From contig JAFQXA010000018.1 in the NCBI GenBank assembly GCA_017407205.1, positions 1-62,528 on the forward strand: a stretch of DNA of 62,528 nt, written 5' to 3'. The position numbers and the translations under genes were made by a program. The notes beneath the pieces are model-generated. The model had not been told where the DNA came from, did no database searches, and was given only the letters and a program-made list of their open reading frames with translations. This document shows positions 38,470-47,438 of the stretch, one piece after another (positions within the stretch are counted from its first letter, which is position 1; every line of letters starts with the position of its first letter). This DNA is from Clostridia bacterium (lineage in GTDB: Bacteria; Bacillota; Clostridia; Christensenellales; CAG-138).

Positions 38470-40089
38470 TTACTTATCCTTCTTTGCAACAATGAGCTTT
38501 ATTACAAAGAGCACAGCACACATGGCTGCGAGCATTACGGGCAATACTATCCATGCATTCTGCACAAAGCCTGCAAGCACGTAGCCGACGGCTGAAACCA
38601 GGGCAACGAACAAAGCGTAGGGAAGCTGTGTTGATACGTGGTTTATGTGATCGCAATGTGCGCCCGTTGATGACATTATTGTCGTATCCGAAATGGGCGA
38701 GCAATGGTCACCGCAGACAGCACCTGCAAGGCAGGCTGATATTGCGATTATCAGAAGCTCGTGGGATATTGTCTCGGAGCATGCTACAACGAGGGGAAGA
38801 AGTATTGTGAATGTTCCCCATGAGGTACCTGTTGCGAACGATAAAAGTGCTGCTACTATGAACACTATTACGGGCAGGAAGTACTGCAAGCCCATTGAAG
38901 CGCTTTCAAATATACCGCTTACAAATACGTCTGCTCCCAGGAGGTTTGTCATGGCAGAGAGTGTCCATGCAAATATCAGAATGAGCATTGCAGGACCCAT
39001 TGCTTTAAAGCCCTGAGGAACTGCATCCATTGCTTCTTTGAAAGTAACCGCGCGGCGAAGGACAAGATAAACCATTATCGCGATCAAGGCAAGCAATGAG
39101 CCCATTGCAAGGCCAAGTGATGCATCACATTTTGCAAAAGCATCAATGAAGCTTACGCCGTCAAAGAATCCGCCCGTGTAAACCATACCGGCAATACAGC
39201 TTACAATGAGTATCAATACGGGCAATATGAGGTCGATAACCTTTCCTTTTTCGGATATCGTTTCTTCTTCCTTTTCAGCATCCTCGTAGGGACGGCTCTC
39301 TGTTGTAAAGAGGTCACCCTTTTCTGCGTTCTTTTCATGCTTACGCATTGAACCGAAATCAAACTTATTCCATGCCATGAATGCAATCATTGCAAGCGTT
39401 AAAAGCGAGTAAAGATTATAGGGAATTGCACGTATGAAAAGCTCAATGCCGTTATAGCCTTCCACAACGCCTGCTACTGCTGCCGCCCATGAGGATATGG
39501 GAGCTATCATGCAGACAGGAGCTGCCGTTGCATCGATAACATATGCAAGCTTTGCTCTTGAAACATTGTTTTTATCGGTTATGGGACGCATTACGCTGCC
39601 GACTGTAAGGCAATTGAAATAGTCATCAATGAATATCAGAATTCCGAGGAAGAATGTCGAGAATATCGCACCGCGCTTCGTGTTGATACGTTTTGTTGCC
39701 CATCTGCCGTAAGCAGCAGAGCCTCCTGCACGGTTGATAAGTACAACTATCAGGCCAAGCGCAACAAGGAAAATGAGAATGCCTACATTCCATTCATCGG
39801 CAATCTTTGCGATAAAGCCATCCTTTACCATTGTGTTGACTGCAAGCTCAAAATTGAAGTTTGAATACATCAGCGCACCTGCAACAATACCTACAAAGAG
39901 CGAGCTGTAAACTTCTTTTGTAATAAGTGCAAGCACTATTGCAACGACGGGGGGCAAAAGTGCCCATGCCGTTGCATGGAAATTGCTCACATGCGTGGCT
40001 TCTTCACCCTCTGCAAATGCCACTGTGCAGAATGAAAGCACAAGGGCTGCAGCAAGAGCCATAAAAATAATCTTCTTTGCCTTATTCAT
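38470..40089 (-). CDS. Na+/H+ antiporter, NhaC family
   Basis: 539 residues from the ATG at 40089, which has TTGGAGGAAAC before it. NhaC-type segments: GSAAYGRWATKRINTKRGAIFSTFFLGILIFIDDYFNCLTVGSVMRPITDK, and SFATGTSWGTFTILLPL with CGDHCSPISDTTIMSSTGAHCDHINHVSTQLPYAL near the C-terminus. About 11-12 helices. The first 30 residues look like a cleavable signal peptide (LAAALVLSFCTVAFAEGEE) ahead of the antiporter core, seen in some clostridial members. It exchanges Na+ for H+, or possibly an organic acid pair as in MleN. Confidence 0.9.
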   Translation of the reverse strand: MNKAKKIIFMALAAALVLSFCTVAFAEGEEATHVSNFHATAWALLPPVVAIVLALITKEVYSSLFVGIVAGALMYSNFNFELAVNTMVKDGFIAKIADEWNVGILIFLVALGLIVVLINRAGGSAAYGRWATKRINTKRGAIFSTFFLGILIFIDDYFNCLTVGSVMRPITDKNNVSRAKLAYVIDATAAPVCMIAPISSWAAAVAGVVEGYNGIELFIRAIPYNLYSLLTLAMIAFMAWNKFDFGSMRKHEKNAEKGDLFTTESRPYEDAEKEEETISEKGKVIDLILPVLILIVSCIAGMVYTGGFFDGVSFIDAFAKCDASLGLAMGSLLALIAIMVYLVLRRAVTFKEAMDAVPQGFKAMGPAMLILIFAWTLSAMTNLLGADVFVSGIFESASMGLQYFLPVIVFIVAALLSFATGTSWGTFTILLPLVVACSETISHELLIIAISACLAGAVCGDHCSPISDTTIMSSTGAHCDHINHVSTQLPYALFVALVSAVGYVLAGFVQNAWIVLPVMLAAMCAVLFVIKLIVAKKDK

Positions 40090-40162
40090 GTTTCCTCCAA
40101 AAAACAAAAAGAATATTTCACACTTTACCAAAAATATTATAAACCGTCAACAAAAAAAGAAA

Positions 40163-40183
40163 GGACTTGCATGAAGCAAGTCC
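40163..40183 (-). terminator. Terminator after the 40.2-kb membrane protein gene
   Basis: 8-bp stem GGACTTGC/GCAAGTCC with loop ATGAA; on the minus strand it is followed by TTTCTTTTTTTG. Confidence 0.75.
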
Positions 40184-40204
40184 CCAAATCTTCATATTTA
40201 ATTA

Positions 40205-40837
40205 TTAAGCATAAACGAGGCCGTTTGCGTTGATGTATATAACTGCACCGATTACTGCTGCAACTGAAATTACAAAGCAAACTGCGTTCTTGATCTTGAC
40301 CTTCTTGTCGTTAGCGCCTGTTGAAGCTGACAGGAGGCCGAATGCACCGTAACCGTAAACCAATACGGGAGCGCCGAGTACCAAGAGGAACCATGTCATG
40401 TTCTTTGACAAATCAAAGAGCCAGATTGCCCAGATGATGAGAGCGAACAAACCGACGATGATGTTTGTAAGAGCCATGCCTGTTACAGCTACGCTGTGTT
40501 TTTCAGCTCTGAAGCTATCGGAAACTGTTGATGAAAGCACCGCACCGTAAAATGTCAAAACAGCTGCACCGAGGGGATTTGTGAAAATCCAACCCAAAGC
40601 GCCCATTACGCCGCAGAGAACCAAACCGACGAGAATGTAAACCAAACCCTTCTGACCGCGCTCTACTGCGTTCTTTCTGTTCTTGAAAATATAAAGAACA
40701 GTAATGAGAACCATCAATACGGGGAAACCTATACGATCCATAACAGAGCCGAATGTCTGAAGCTTTGCTGCGAGAAGCTCGTTTACGCCTGCGAGCAGAT
40801 TGTCATTGATAAACTGGGTAATTTCGCCGAATGCCAT
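40205..40837 (-). CDS. Hypothetical polytopic membrane protein
   Basis: 210 residues from the ATG at 40837, which has AGGAGGAAG before it. Six hydrophobic segments can be counted: around GFPVLMVLITVLYIF, GLVYILVGLVLCGVMGALGWIF, GAAVLTFYGAVL, NIIVGLFALIIWAIWLF, WFLLVLGAPVLVYGYGAFGLL and AVCFVISVAAVIGAVIYI. The N-terminal 30 residues (FINDNLLAGVNELLAAKLQTFGSVMDRI) are amphipathic. No family recognised and no catalytic motif. It has its own terminator and stands between the antiporter and solute-binding protein genes. Confidence 0.6.
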   Translation of the reverse strand: MAFGEITQFINDNLLAGVNELLAAKLQTFGSVMDRIGFPVLMVLITVLYIFKNRKNAVERGQKGLVYILVGLVLCGVMGALGWIFTNPLGAAVLTFYGAVLSSTVSDSFRAEKHSVAVTGMALTNIIVGLFALIIWAIWLFDLSKNMTWFLLVLGAPVLVYGYGAFGLLSASTGANDKKVKIKNAVCFVISVAAVIGAVIYINANGLVYA

Positions 40838-40931
40838 TTGTCTTCCTCCTGTTTCGATGCGCATACCTTCGGGTACACGTGTGACAAAATATAATGTATA
40901 TCGTTTATTTTACACTTACTTATCTTTAATG

Positions 40932-41795
40932 TCAAGGCAACAGAGCCGATAGTTTTCCGTTTTCTTTAATTTCTTTTAACATTATATTCGATATTTCCGC
41001 AAAAGCAGGTGTATTTTTCGAGGTTGCTATCGCATATTCAACATATCCGAGCGTAGTTTCGGACAATTCAAACGTATATTCGGCCTTGTACTTGTTCGCA
41101 TAAACCCCGTACATCAGACAGGCATCAATTTTTTTGAGTGTAAGGTCGCGAAGCATATCGTCATAGCCTGCGTACGCCTTGAGATTTGCATTGTTTTTCT
41201 TTGCAAACTCGGACAATTCCTCCGGTATTGCCATTTTCTTGCCCTCAAAAACATAGCCTATGGTCGTGTTTTTAAAGCCCATGTGCTTCTGCCCCGTCAA
41301 AACCGCAAGACCTATTTTATCGGTATAATAAGCGTCGGAATACACGCAATTTGCATCCTGACCCTTTTTCATGAGCGCAATGGCAACATCTATCGTGCCG
41401 TCGGACAGGTGCGAGCTTATACTCGTTGTGGTGACATTGTAAAAGCTTACGCCTGCACCGCCCGTCATTTCGGGCAGTATTTTTTCGGCTAAAAGCATTG
41501 CAAGCTCAATTTCCAGGCCCTCTCCGTCATCTGAAAAGAGGGGTATTTCATCAAGCACGCCGACGGTTAAAACACCCTTTTCCCTTACCGCCGTTATTTC
41601 TTCCGTATTCAAAAGCTGGGGCTCGGTATTTTGTGCAAAGAGTATTATTACAATTACTATTAAGGCAAGTATTGCAAATATTCCCCTGCGAAGCAATTTC
41701 GGGTCCGTATCACGCAAAAAAGAGTTCAGGCGGTGACGCCTGCCCTTTCTGTCCATAAAGCCCTTGGTATTCTTTTGTGAATGTGTCTTCCTCAT
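40932..41795 (-). CDS. Membrane-anchored solute-binding protein (family 3)
   Basis: 287 residues. A membrane helix (about 37-54, GIFAILALIVIVIILFA) replaces the usual lipobox. The rest is a type II substrate-binding fold of the amino-acid kind: REKGVLTVGVLDEIPLFSDDGEGLEIELAMLLAEKIL, TISSHLSDGTIDVAIALMKKG, DAYYTDKIGLAVLTGQ and DMLRDLTLKKIDACLMYGVYA. No permease or ATPase is nearby, so it may be a receptor for a distant transporter or a sensor. The promoter at 41804-41833 would place the transcript start within a few bases of the first ATG, so the ATG at 41756 (after CAAGGG) is a real alternative start. Confidence 0.75.
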   Translation of the reverse strand: MRKTHSQKNTKGFMDRKGRRHRLNSFLRDTDPKLLRRGIFAILALIVIVIILFAQNTEPQLLNTEEITAVREKGVLTVGVLDEIPLFSDDGEGLEIELAMLLAEKILPEMTGGAGVSFYNVTTTSISSHLSDGTIDVAIALMKKGQDANCVYSDAYYTDKIGLAVLTGQKHMGFKNTTIGYVFEGKKMAIPEELSEFAKKNNANLKAYAGYDDMLRDLTLKKIDACLMYGVYANKYKAEYTFELSETTLGYVEYAIATSKNTPAFAEISNIMLKEIKENGKLSALLP

Positions 41796-41803
41796 ATAAG
41801 AGT

Positions 41804-41856
41804 ATTATACCCCTCTTTTGTTGTAATTGACAAGCACCCCAATATTTAGATATACT
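41804..41856. promoter_or_regulatory. Back-to-back promoters sharing one -35 region
   Basis: Plus strand (alaS): TTGACA (41827-41832), 18 bases, TATACT (41851-41856). Minus strand (solute-binding protein): TTGTCA (41828-41833), 18 bases, TATAAT (41804-41809). The two -35 hexamers occupy the same seven bases, so polymerase can bind for only one gene at a time. Confidence 0.6.
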
Positions 41857-41891
41857 TATGCTGACTATATTTGTTATAGAGGTAAATATTT

Positions 41892-43682
41892 ATGAGATCT
41901 TTAAGAACTGATGAATTAAGACAATTATATCTTGATTTTTTCAAAAGCAAGGGACACACTCAGATCCCCTCAGCATCGCTGATTCCCGAAAATGACCCCA
42001 CGGTTCTTTTCACAACGGCAGGTATGCATCCCCTCGTTCCCTATCTTATGGGCGAAAAGCACCCTGAAGGCACACGCCTCACTGACGTTCAAAAGTGCGT
42101 CCGTACAGGCGATATCGACGAGGTTGGCGATTCATCGCACTGCACATTCTTTGAAATGCTCGGCAACTGGTCACTCGGTGACTATTTCAAGGCTGACTCC
42201 ATTGCATGGTCATGGGAATTCTTGACGAGCGAAGAATGGCTTGGCATCGATAAGGACAGGCTTTACTTCACCTGCTTTGAGGGCGATAAGGACGCTCCGC
42301 GTGACACGGTTTCGCATGACCGTTGGGTAGAGATGGGCGTTGACCCCTCACACATTTTCTATCTTAAAAAGAAGCACAACTGGTGGGGCCCTGCCGGCAT
42401 GACAGGTCCTTGCGGTCCCGATACCGAAATCTTTTACGACACAGGCAAGGAAAAATGCTCACCCTACTGTAATCCTGCCTGCTCCTGCGGTAAGTACCTT
42501 GAAATCTGGAACAATGTTTTCATGGAATACAACAAGCTCAAGGACGGCACATTTGAGCCCCTTTCACAGAAGAATGTTGACACCGGCATGGGTCTTGACC
42601 GTACGGTTGCAACATTGCAGGGTGTTGAGAGCGTTTATGACACCGATGCATTTACAGAGATACTTGATGCAATTTCAAGGCTTTCGGGCAAGAATTATAA
42701 GGACAGCCCCGAAACAGTCAAGGCTTTTCGCATAATTGCAGACCATATACGCTGTGCTACATTCATTCTCGGTGACCCCAGAGGCGTAACTCCGAGCAAT
42801 GTTGACCAGGGTTATATACTCCGCCGTCTTATAAGGCGTGCGATCCGCTATGCAATGCAGCTTGAAATGCCCCAGGATTCACTCAAGGAAGTTGCAGCGG
42901 CGGTTATTGAAAAGTACGGCAAGTTCTACTCAGAGCTTGTTGAAAACAGCGAAAAGATTACGGGCGAGCTTTCAAAGGAAGAGCTTCGCTTCCAGAAGAC
43001 ACTCAAGAACGGTATCCGCGAGTTTGAGCGTATAAAGAACACATTTGAAGATAAAAAAGTTGACGGCACAAGTGCTTTCAGGCTTTATGACACATTCGGC
43101 TTCCCGATCGAGTTCACGATAGAGCTTGCACAGGAGAACGGACTCAAGGTTGACGTTGACGGATTCCACAGAGCATTTGAAGAGCATCAGAAGAAGTCGC
43201 AGGCAGGCGCATCACAGCGTTTCAAGGGCGGTCTTGCAGACACGGGCGAAGCAACGGCACAGCTTCACACGGCAACCCACCTCATGCAGGCAGCACTCCG
43301 CAAGGTTTTGGGTGACGGTGTTGCACAGCGCGGCTCCAACATCACGGCAGAACGCCTGAGATTTGACTTCAGCTTTGAAAGAAAGATGACAGTAGAGGAA
43401 ATCGCAGAAACAGAACGTCTCGTAAACGAAGCTATCAAGGCAGACGTTCCCGTAATATGCGAGGAGCTTCCCATTGACGAAGCACGTGCAAGCGGTGCAA
43501 TAGGCCTCTTTGGTGACAAGTACGGCGAGCGTGTAAAGGTTTACACAATGGGTCAGTTCAGCAAGGAAATTTGCGGCGGTCCCCATGCATCACGCACGGG
43601 CGAACTGGGAACATTTAAGATTAAGAAAGAAGAAGCGTCAAGCGCAGGCGTAAGACGCATAAAGGCGGTATTGATAAAATGA
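41892..43682 (+). CDS. alaS: Alanyl-tRNA synthetase, short form
   Basis: 596 residues against about 870 for the standard enzyme. Class II catalytic core: FTTAGMHPLVPYLMG, TFFEMLGNWSLGDYFK, PAGMTGPCGPDTEIFYDTG and GMGLDRTVATLQG. The tRNA-recognition domain runs to about residue 440. It then passes almost at once (KSQAGASQRFKGGLADTGEATAQLHTATHL, cut here into parts: linker, then HTATH) into the editing core: H459-x-x-x-H463 and C561-GGP-H565. The beta-barrel insert that normally precedes the editing site (the FYAESGGQVGD region) and the whole C-terminal C-Ala domain are missing. The frame is intact, so this looks like a natural compact form. The next gene overlaps by ATGA. Confidence 0.9.
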   Translation: MRSLRTDELRQLYLDFFKSKGHTQIPSASLIPENDPTVLFTTAGMHPLVPYLMGEKHPEGTRLTDVQKCVRTGDIDEVGDSSHCTFFEMLGNWSLGDYFKADSIAWSWEFLTSEEWLGIDKDRLYFTCFEGDKDAPRDTVSHDRWVEMGVDPSHIFYLKKKHNWWGPAGMTGPCGPDTEIFYDTGKEKCSPYCNPACSCGKYLEIWNNVFMEYNKLKDGTFEPLSQKNVDTGMGLDRTVATLQGVESVYDTDAFTEILDAISRLSGKNYKDSPETVKAFRIIADHIRCATFILGDPRGVTPSNVDQGYILRRLIRRAIRYAMQLEMPQDSLKEVAAAVIEKYGKFYSELVENSEKITGELSKEELRFQKTLKNGIREFERIKNTFEDKKVDGTSAFRLYDTFGFPIEFTIELAQENGLKVDVDGFHRAFEEHQKKSQAGASQRFKGGLADTGEATAQLHTATHLMQAALRKVLGDGVAQRGSNITAERLRFDFSFERKMTVEEIAETERLVNEAIKADVPVICEELPIDEARASGAIGLFGDKYGERVKVYTMGQFSKEICGGPHASRTGELGTFKIKKEEASSAGVRRIKAVLIK

Positions 43683-44407
43683 AACCCACAACGGGCGAAT
43701 TCTTTGGCTATGACTGGCCGATAGAGGACAGGATCGCACGCTTTGAAGTAGATTTAAAGTATGCTTCGGGCGAAGCGAAAGCGGAATATCCGTATCTCTT
43801 TTTCATAAACTGCTCATCGGGCAAGGACAAAAAAGCGCCCCTTACGGTTATGGAACGGTTCAGCATCCGTTTCCTTATAAACCAGCTCAAAATAATGATG
43901 GAGCCGATTTATGTCGGCTCCATAAAGACAAAAAACGAAGTTCAGTATTATTTTTATTGCAAGTCCGATTCCTGTCTTGAAAAGCTGAAGGCTGAGGCAA
44001 AAAAGAAGAAAAATATCCTTTGCCGTGTTGATGCTGTTCATGAGAGCGATTGGGATACCTACTTTTCACTTCTTTATCCCGACGAGGCAAAGCGCCAGAC
44101 CGAGGAAAACAGAAAAACGCTTGAAATTCTTGAAAAGAACGGTTTTCCCATGGCAGGAACAAAAAAGATATGCCTGCATATGTTCTTCAAAAGCGAGCCG
44201 AGAATGCTTACATTTGCAGAGCGTGCAAGGCTTGACGGGTTTGCAATAGGCGATACGGAATTTATCGGCGAGCAGGATTATGCACACGGTGTAATTTTGA
44301 TTGAGCTTTCTGCCCTTCGCAAAAAAGAGCTTGATACGATCACCACAAAAGCAGTAAATCTTGCAAAGGAATACGGCGGAATACTCAGCTATTGGGACTG
44401 CCGATAA
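43679..44407 (+). CDS. DUF695/RraB-like protein
   Basis: 242 residues, starting in the alaS stop (ATGA). The N-terminal half (FFGYDWPIEDRIARFEVDLKYA, RFLINQLKIMMEPIYVGSIKT, YYFYCKSDSCLEKLKAEA) fits DUF695. The C-terminal 100 residues (ILEKNGFPMAGTKKICLHMFFKSEPRMLTFAERARLDGFAIGD, read here in segments) fit the RraB fold, a regulator of RNase E in Proteobacteria. Clostridia lack a classic RraB target of this type, so the role is unclear. Translational coupling with alaS may be of meaning. Its last 23 bases overlap the convergent phosphoesterase gene. Confidence 0.7.
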   Translation: MKPTTGEFFGYDWPIEDRIARFEVDLKYASGEAKAEYPYLFFINCSSGKDKKAPLTVMERFSIRFLINQLKIMMEPIYVGSIKTKNEVQYYFYCKSDSCLEKLKAEAKKKKNILCRVDAVHESDWDTYFSLLYPDEAKRQTEENRKTLEILEKNGFPMAGTKKICLHMFFKSEPRMLTFAERARLDGFAIGDTEFIGEQDYAHGVILIELSALRKKELDTITTKAVNLAKEYGGILSYWDCR

Positions 44408-45317
44408 GATTTACGACAACAAGCTCCGGGCGGTTAAAGAGTCTCGGAATAAACTCCATACCGTTGTTAAGACCACGGCTCACTATCATGTGAGCCTTAT
44501 TTTTTATGTATTCTCCGCCGTCATATTCGGGGAAAAGCTCCTCATTGGGTGAAAAAATCCCCTTATCAATGATGGGTATTCTCCAATGTCCGCCGTGAAT
44601 ATGCCCCGAAAATATGAGGTCTGCCCCCCACTCGGCATACACATCAAAATACATGGGATTGTGTGCTAAAACCACATCGACAAGCTCATCCGAGCTTTTG
44701 CCGAGCATTTTTTCCATATCGGAGAGCGAAAACTCATATGTCGATTCTTCGCTGTAATACGGATCACGGTATGACTTTTTATATTGGCACAGACCGTGCA
44801 GGAGAATTGCCTCATTATCCCTCTCTATCCTGACGGTATCATTGAAAAGCATTTTTACACCGAGCTTTTCCATTTCTTCCGTTATGAGAAGCATATTTGC
44901 AACCCGCATTGTCTGCTCATGATTGCCGAGTATATAGTAAACCCCGCAAATCTCCTCAAGCTGTTCAACAAGCGGAAACAGGCGTTTAAACCTCGTTGTG
45001 CCGTAGTTTATCATGTCACCCGTCAACACTATCATATCGGGCTTCAGCTTGTAAACGGTTCTTATCAGATCAAAATTCTCCGTGTTGAAAAGCGCATTGT
45101 GAACATCACTGATCTGTACTATTTTAAACCCCTCAAATGCCTCGGGTAAATTTTCAAACTCAATATCGTACTCAGTGGTTTCAATATCATAGCCCGATAT
45201 ATAACCGCCCTTTAAGTACAAGGCAACAGCTACCACGACAAAGCCCAAAAGGATCCACAGTCTTTTGCGCTTTGCTGTCTTATCAATATTTACTTTTTTG
45301 TCCTTGTTTTTTCTCAT
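44385..45317 (-). CDS. Membrane-anchored metallophosphoesterase
   Basis: 310 residues. A short basic N-terminus and one membrane helix (about 18-37, LWILLGFVVVAVALYL) are followed by a calcineurin-like phosphoesterase domain: ISDVHNALF, VLTGDMINYG, YILGNHEQT, VVLAHNPMYF and FSGHIHGGHWRIP, giving all metal ligands, of the YaeI/YkuE type. Relatives act on phospholipids or UDP-sugar lipids at the membrane, but the substrate here is unknown. It converges with and overlaps the previous gene by 23 bases. Confidence 0.87.
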   Translation of the reverse strand: MRKNKDKKVNIDKTAKRKRLWILLGFVVVAVALYLKGGYISGYDIETTEYDIEFENLPEAFEGFKIVQISDVHNALFNTENFDLIRTVYKLKPDMIVLTGDMINYGTTRFKRLFPLVEQLEEICGVYYILGNHEQTMRVANMLLITEEMEKLGVKMLFNDTVRIERDNEAILLHGLCQYKKSYRDPYYSEESTYEFSLSDMEKMLGKSSDELVDVVLAHNPMYFDVYAEWGADLIFSGHIHGGHWRIPIIDKGIFSPNEELFPEYDGGEYIKNKAHMIVSRGLNNGMEFIPRLFNRPELVVVNLIGSPNS

Positions 45318-45347
45318 ATCGATAAGTATTGTACCACAATAAGATTA

Positions 45348-45375
45348 TTGACAAAAGCCTTTTTATATGTATAAT
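45348..45375 (+). promoter_or_regulatory. Promoter of the ilv operon
   Basis: TTGACA (45348-45353), 16 bases, TATAAT (45370-45375), just upstream of the T-box leader. Confidence 0.7.
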
Positions 45376-45390
45376 AAAATCAGGTAAATG

Positions 45391-45677
45391 CTTGGATGAG
45401 GAATAGTAGCATTACTGTGGCATCAAAGAGAGTCAGCGCATGGGTGTAAGCTGATATGTCGCATTTTGTGAATGTCGCCTCGGAGCAGCCCGTCAGAAGG
45501 TCGTTTTTTTTGGCTGTGTAAGTCGGGACGGATAACAACCGTTACATTGTTTGGCATTATTTATGTATGATGCTCGGATTGAGGTGGTCGTTTTATAAAC
45601 AAAACGGCAACAGGAGTGGTACCGCAGAGATAGTATTTTCATCTTTGTCTCTTGAAAAGAGGGGCAAAGATTTTTTA
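45391..45677 (+). ncRNA. T-box riboswitch leader (GUC, valine specifier)
   Basis: All T-box parts are visible: the GAGGAATAGTA start of Stem I, AGAGAG (about 45427), the specifier region TGAATGTCGCCTCGGAG with GTC at 45474-45476 in the specifier position, the T-box core TGGTACCGC (45617-45625) that pairs with the uncharged tRNA end, and a terminator ATCTTTGTCTCTT/AGAGGGGCAAAGAT with T6 (45641-45677). Uncharged tRNA-Val should stabilise the antiterminator and turn on ilvBNCD. The specifier assignment is by alignment to known leaders, so a neighbouring codon such as CTC (Leu) is a weaker alternative. Confidence 0.88.
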
Positions 45678-45709
45678 TTGCTCTGTTAATTTACAAGGAG
45701 TTTGAGAAC

Positions 45710-47374
45710 ATGTTGATAAAAGGCGCACAGGCAGTTATAGAAACGCTCAAGGAACAGGGAGTAGACACGGTTTTCGGCTACCCCGGCGGTTCAGTGCTTG
45801 AAATATACGATGCACTTTATGAAAGTGGCGATATACGCCATATCCTCACAGCTCACGAGCAGGGCGCGGCTCACGCGGCGGAGGGCTATTCGCGTGCAAG
45901 CGGAAAAGTGGGCGTTGCAATAGCAACAAGCGGACCCGGTGCAACAAACCTTGTTACGGGTATAGCATCGGCTTTCATGGATTCAATACCCGTTGTGTTC
46001 ATAACGGGCAATGTTCCCACAAGCGTTATAGGCAAGGACAGCTTCCAGGAAATCTACATTGCAGGCATAACAATGCCCATCACAAAGCACAACTTCATAG
46101 TAAGGCGTCCTGAGGACCTCGTTCCCACTCTTCGCAACGCTTTCACAATAGCAAAAAGCGGTCGCCCCGGCCCCGTACTCGTTGATATTCCGAGGGATAT
46201 AACGCAGGCTGACATCGAGTATACCCCCTGCGGCACAGCTCCCACAAAGCCGAACCCCACCGTTATGAGGGATGACCTTCGCCTTGCTGCACAGGCAATA
46301 TACGAGGCTGAGCGTCCCGTTATGTTCATAGGCGGCGGCGTTGTAAGCTCATCTGCCTGGTCAATAGTCAAAAAGCTCATTGAGCGTACAGATATGCCCG
46401 TATGCCATTCTCTCATGGCAACGGGGCTTGTAAGACCGACGGATGCTTTCGATCTTGGCATGGTAGGTATGCACGGAAGTGCGACAAGCGCTTATGCCGT
46501 TAAAAACTGTGACCTTTTAGTTGCACTCGGCACACGCTTTTCGGACCGTGTTGCAACAAACGCGCGTGCATTTGCACCCAATGCCAAAATCGTACACATT
46601 GATATTGACGCCGCCGAAATCGACAAAACTATTCACGCAGGCGTAGGTCTTATAGGCGATATTAAGAAAACCGTAACCTCACTTTTACCGCTTGTTGAGC
46701 AAAAGGACTGCTCAAAGTGGAGAAGTGAGCTTGATGAATATAAAAAAGAGCACGAATATGTCCAAAAAGGCGAAAAAAACGAGCTTATTCCCAAAACAAT
46801 CATAGAAACGGTATGGAAAAAGTTCTCAAAAGAGGCTATAATGACTACTGATGTAGGTCAGCATCAGATGTGGGCTGCACAGTACTGCACGGTTTCACGA
46901 AGCAGAAGCTTTTTGACAAGCGGCGGCCTCGGTGCAATGGGCTTTGGCTACGGCGGTGCAGTCGGTGCATCGTTTGCCTGCCCCGACAGGCGTGTTATCC
47001 ACATCACGGGCGACGGTTCTTTCCACATGAATATTGCAGAGATCTGCACAGCGGTCACCTACTCGCTCCCCATCGTAACTATTGTCATGAACAATGAAGC
47101 GCTCGGCATGGTTCGCCAGCTCCAGCACGTTGCAATGGGGGACAGGTTTTCTACAACGATTCACGGCAGAAAGACGGATTTTGCCCGCGTTGCTCAGGGC
47201 TTTGGTGCACAGGGCATCACCTGCTGTACACAGAAGGAGTTTGAAAAAGCTCTCAACCTCGCCAAAAACACTTTGGACAGGCCCACGGTTATCGATTGCC
47301 GTATAGCACAGGAGCTTCTTGTTCTGCCCATGATACCGGGCGGAAAAGGTGCCGACGATATAATTACAGAATAA
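45710..47374 (+). CDS. ilvB: Acetolactate synthase large subunit (T-box operon copy)
   Basis: 554 residues, same length as the copy at 3.4 kb. ThDP enzyme of valine, leucine and isoleucine synthesis. FGYPGGSVLEIYD, catalytic Glu in LTAHEQGAAHAAEGYSR, SGPGATNLVTG, and ITGDGSFHMNIAE with MNNEALGMVRQLQ. The ATG follows AAGGAG. First gene of the T-box-controlled operon, followed by its regulatory subunit ilvN. Confidence 0.95.
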   Translation: MLIKGAQAVIETLKEQGVDTVFGYPGGSVLEIYDALYESGDIRHILTAHEQGAAHAAEGYSRASGKVGVAIATSGPGATNLVTGIASAFMDSIPVVFITGNVPTSVIGKDSFQEIYIAGITMPITKHNFIVRRPEDLVPTLRNAFTIAKSGRPGPVLVDIPRDITQADIEYTPCGTAPTKPNPTVMRDDLRLAAQAIYEAERPVMFIGGGVVSSSAWSIVKKLIERTDMPVCHSLMATGLVRPTDAFDLGMVGMHGSATSAYAVKNCDLLVALGTRFSDRVATNARAFAPNAKIVHIDIDAAEIDKTIHAGVGLIGDIKKTVTSLLPLVEQKDCSKWRSELDEYKKEHEYVQKGEKNELIPKTIIETVWKKFSKEAIMTTDVGQHQMWAAQYCTVSRSRSFLTSGGLGAMGFGYGGAVGASFACPDRRVIHITGDGSFHMNIAEICTAVTYSLPIVTIVMNNEALGMVRQLQHVAMGDRFSTTIHGRKTDFARVAQGFGAQGITCCTQKEFEKALNLAKNTLDRPTVIDCRIAQELLVLPMIPGGKGADDIITE

Positions 47375-47438
47375 AGAATGACAGATGCCTGTAAAAAGTG
47401 GTATGATATAGGATGAGCTTCAGGAAAGGAAAATAAAG

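Noticed and set aside
41892..43682. alaS as a pseudogene because of its short length
   Set aside because: The frame is intact, both editing motifs are present at the end, and the downstream gene is translationally coupled.
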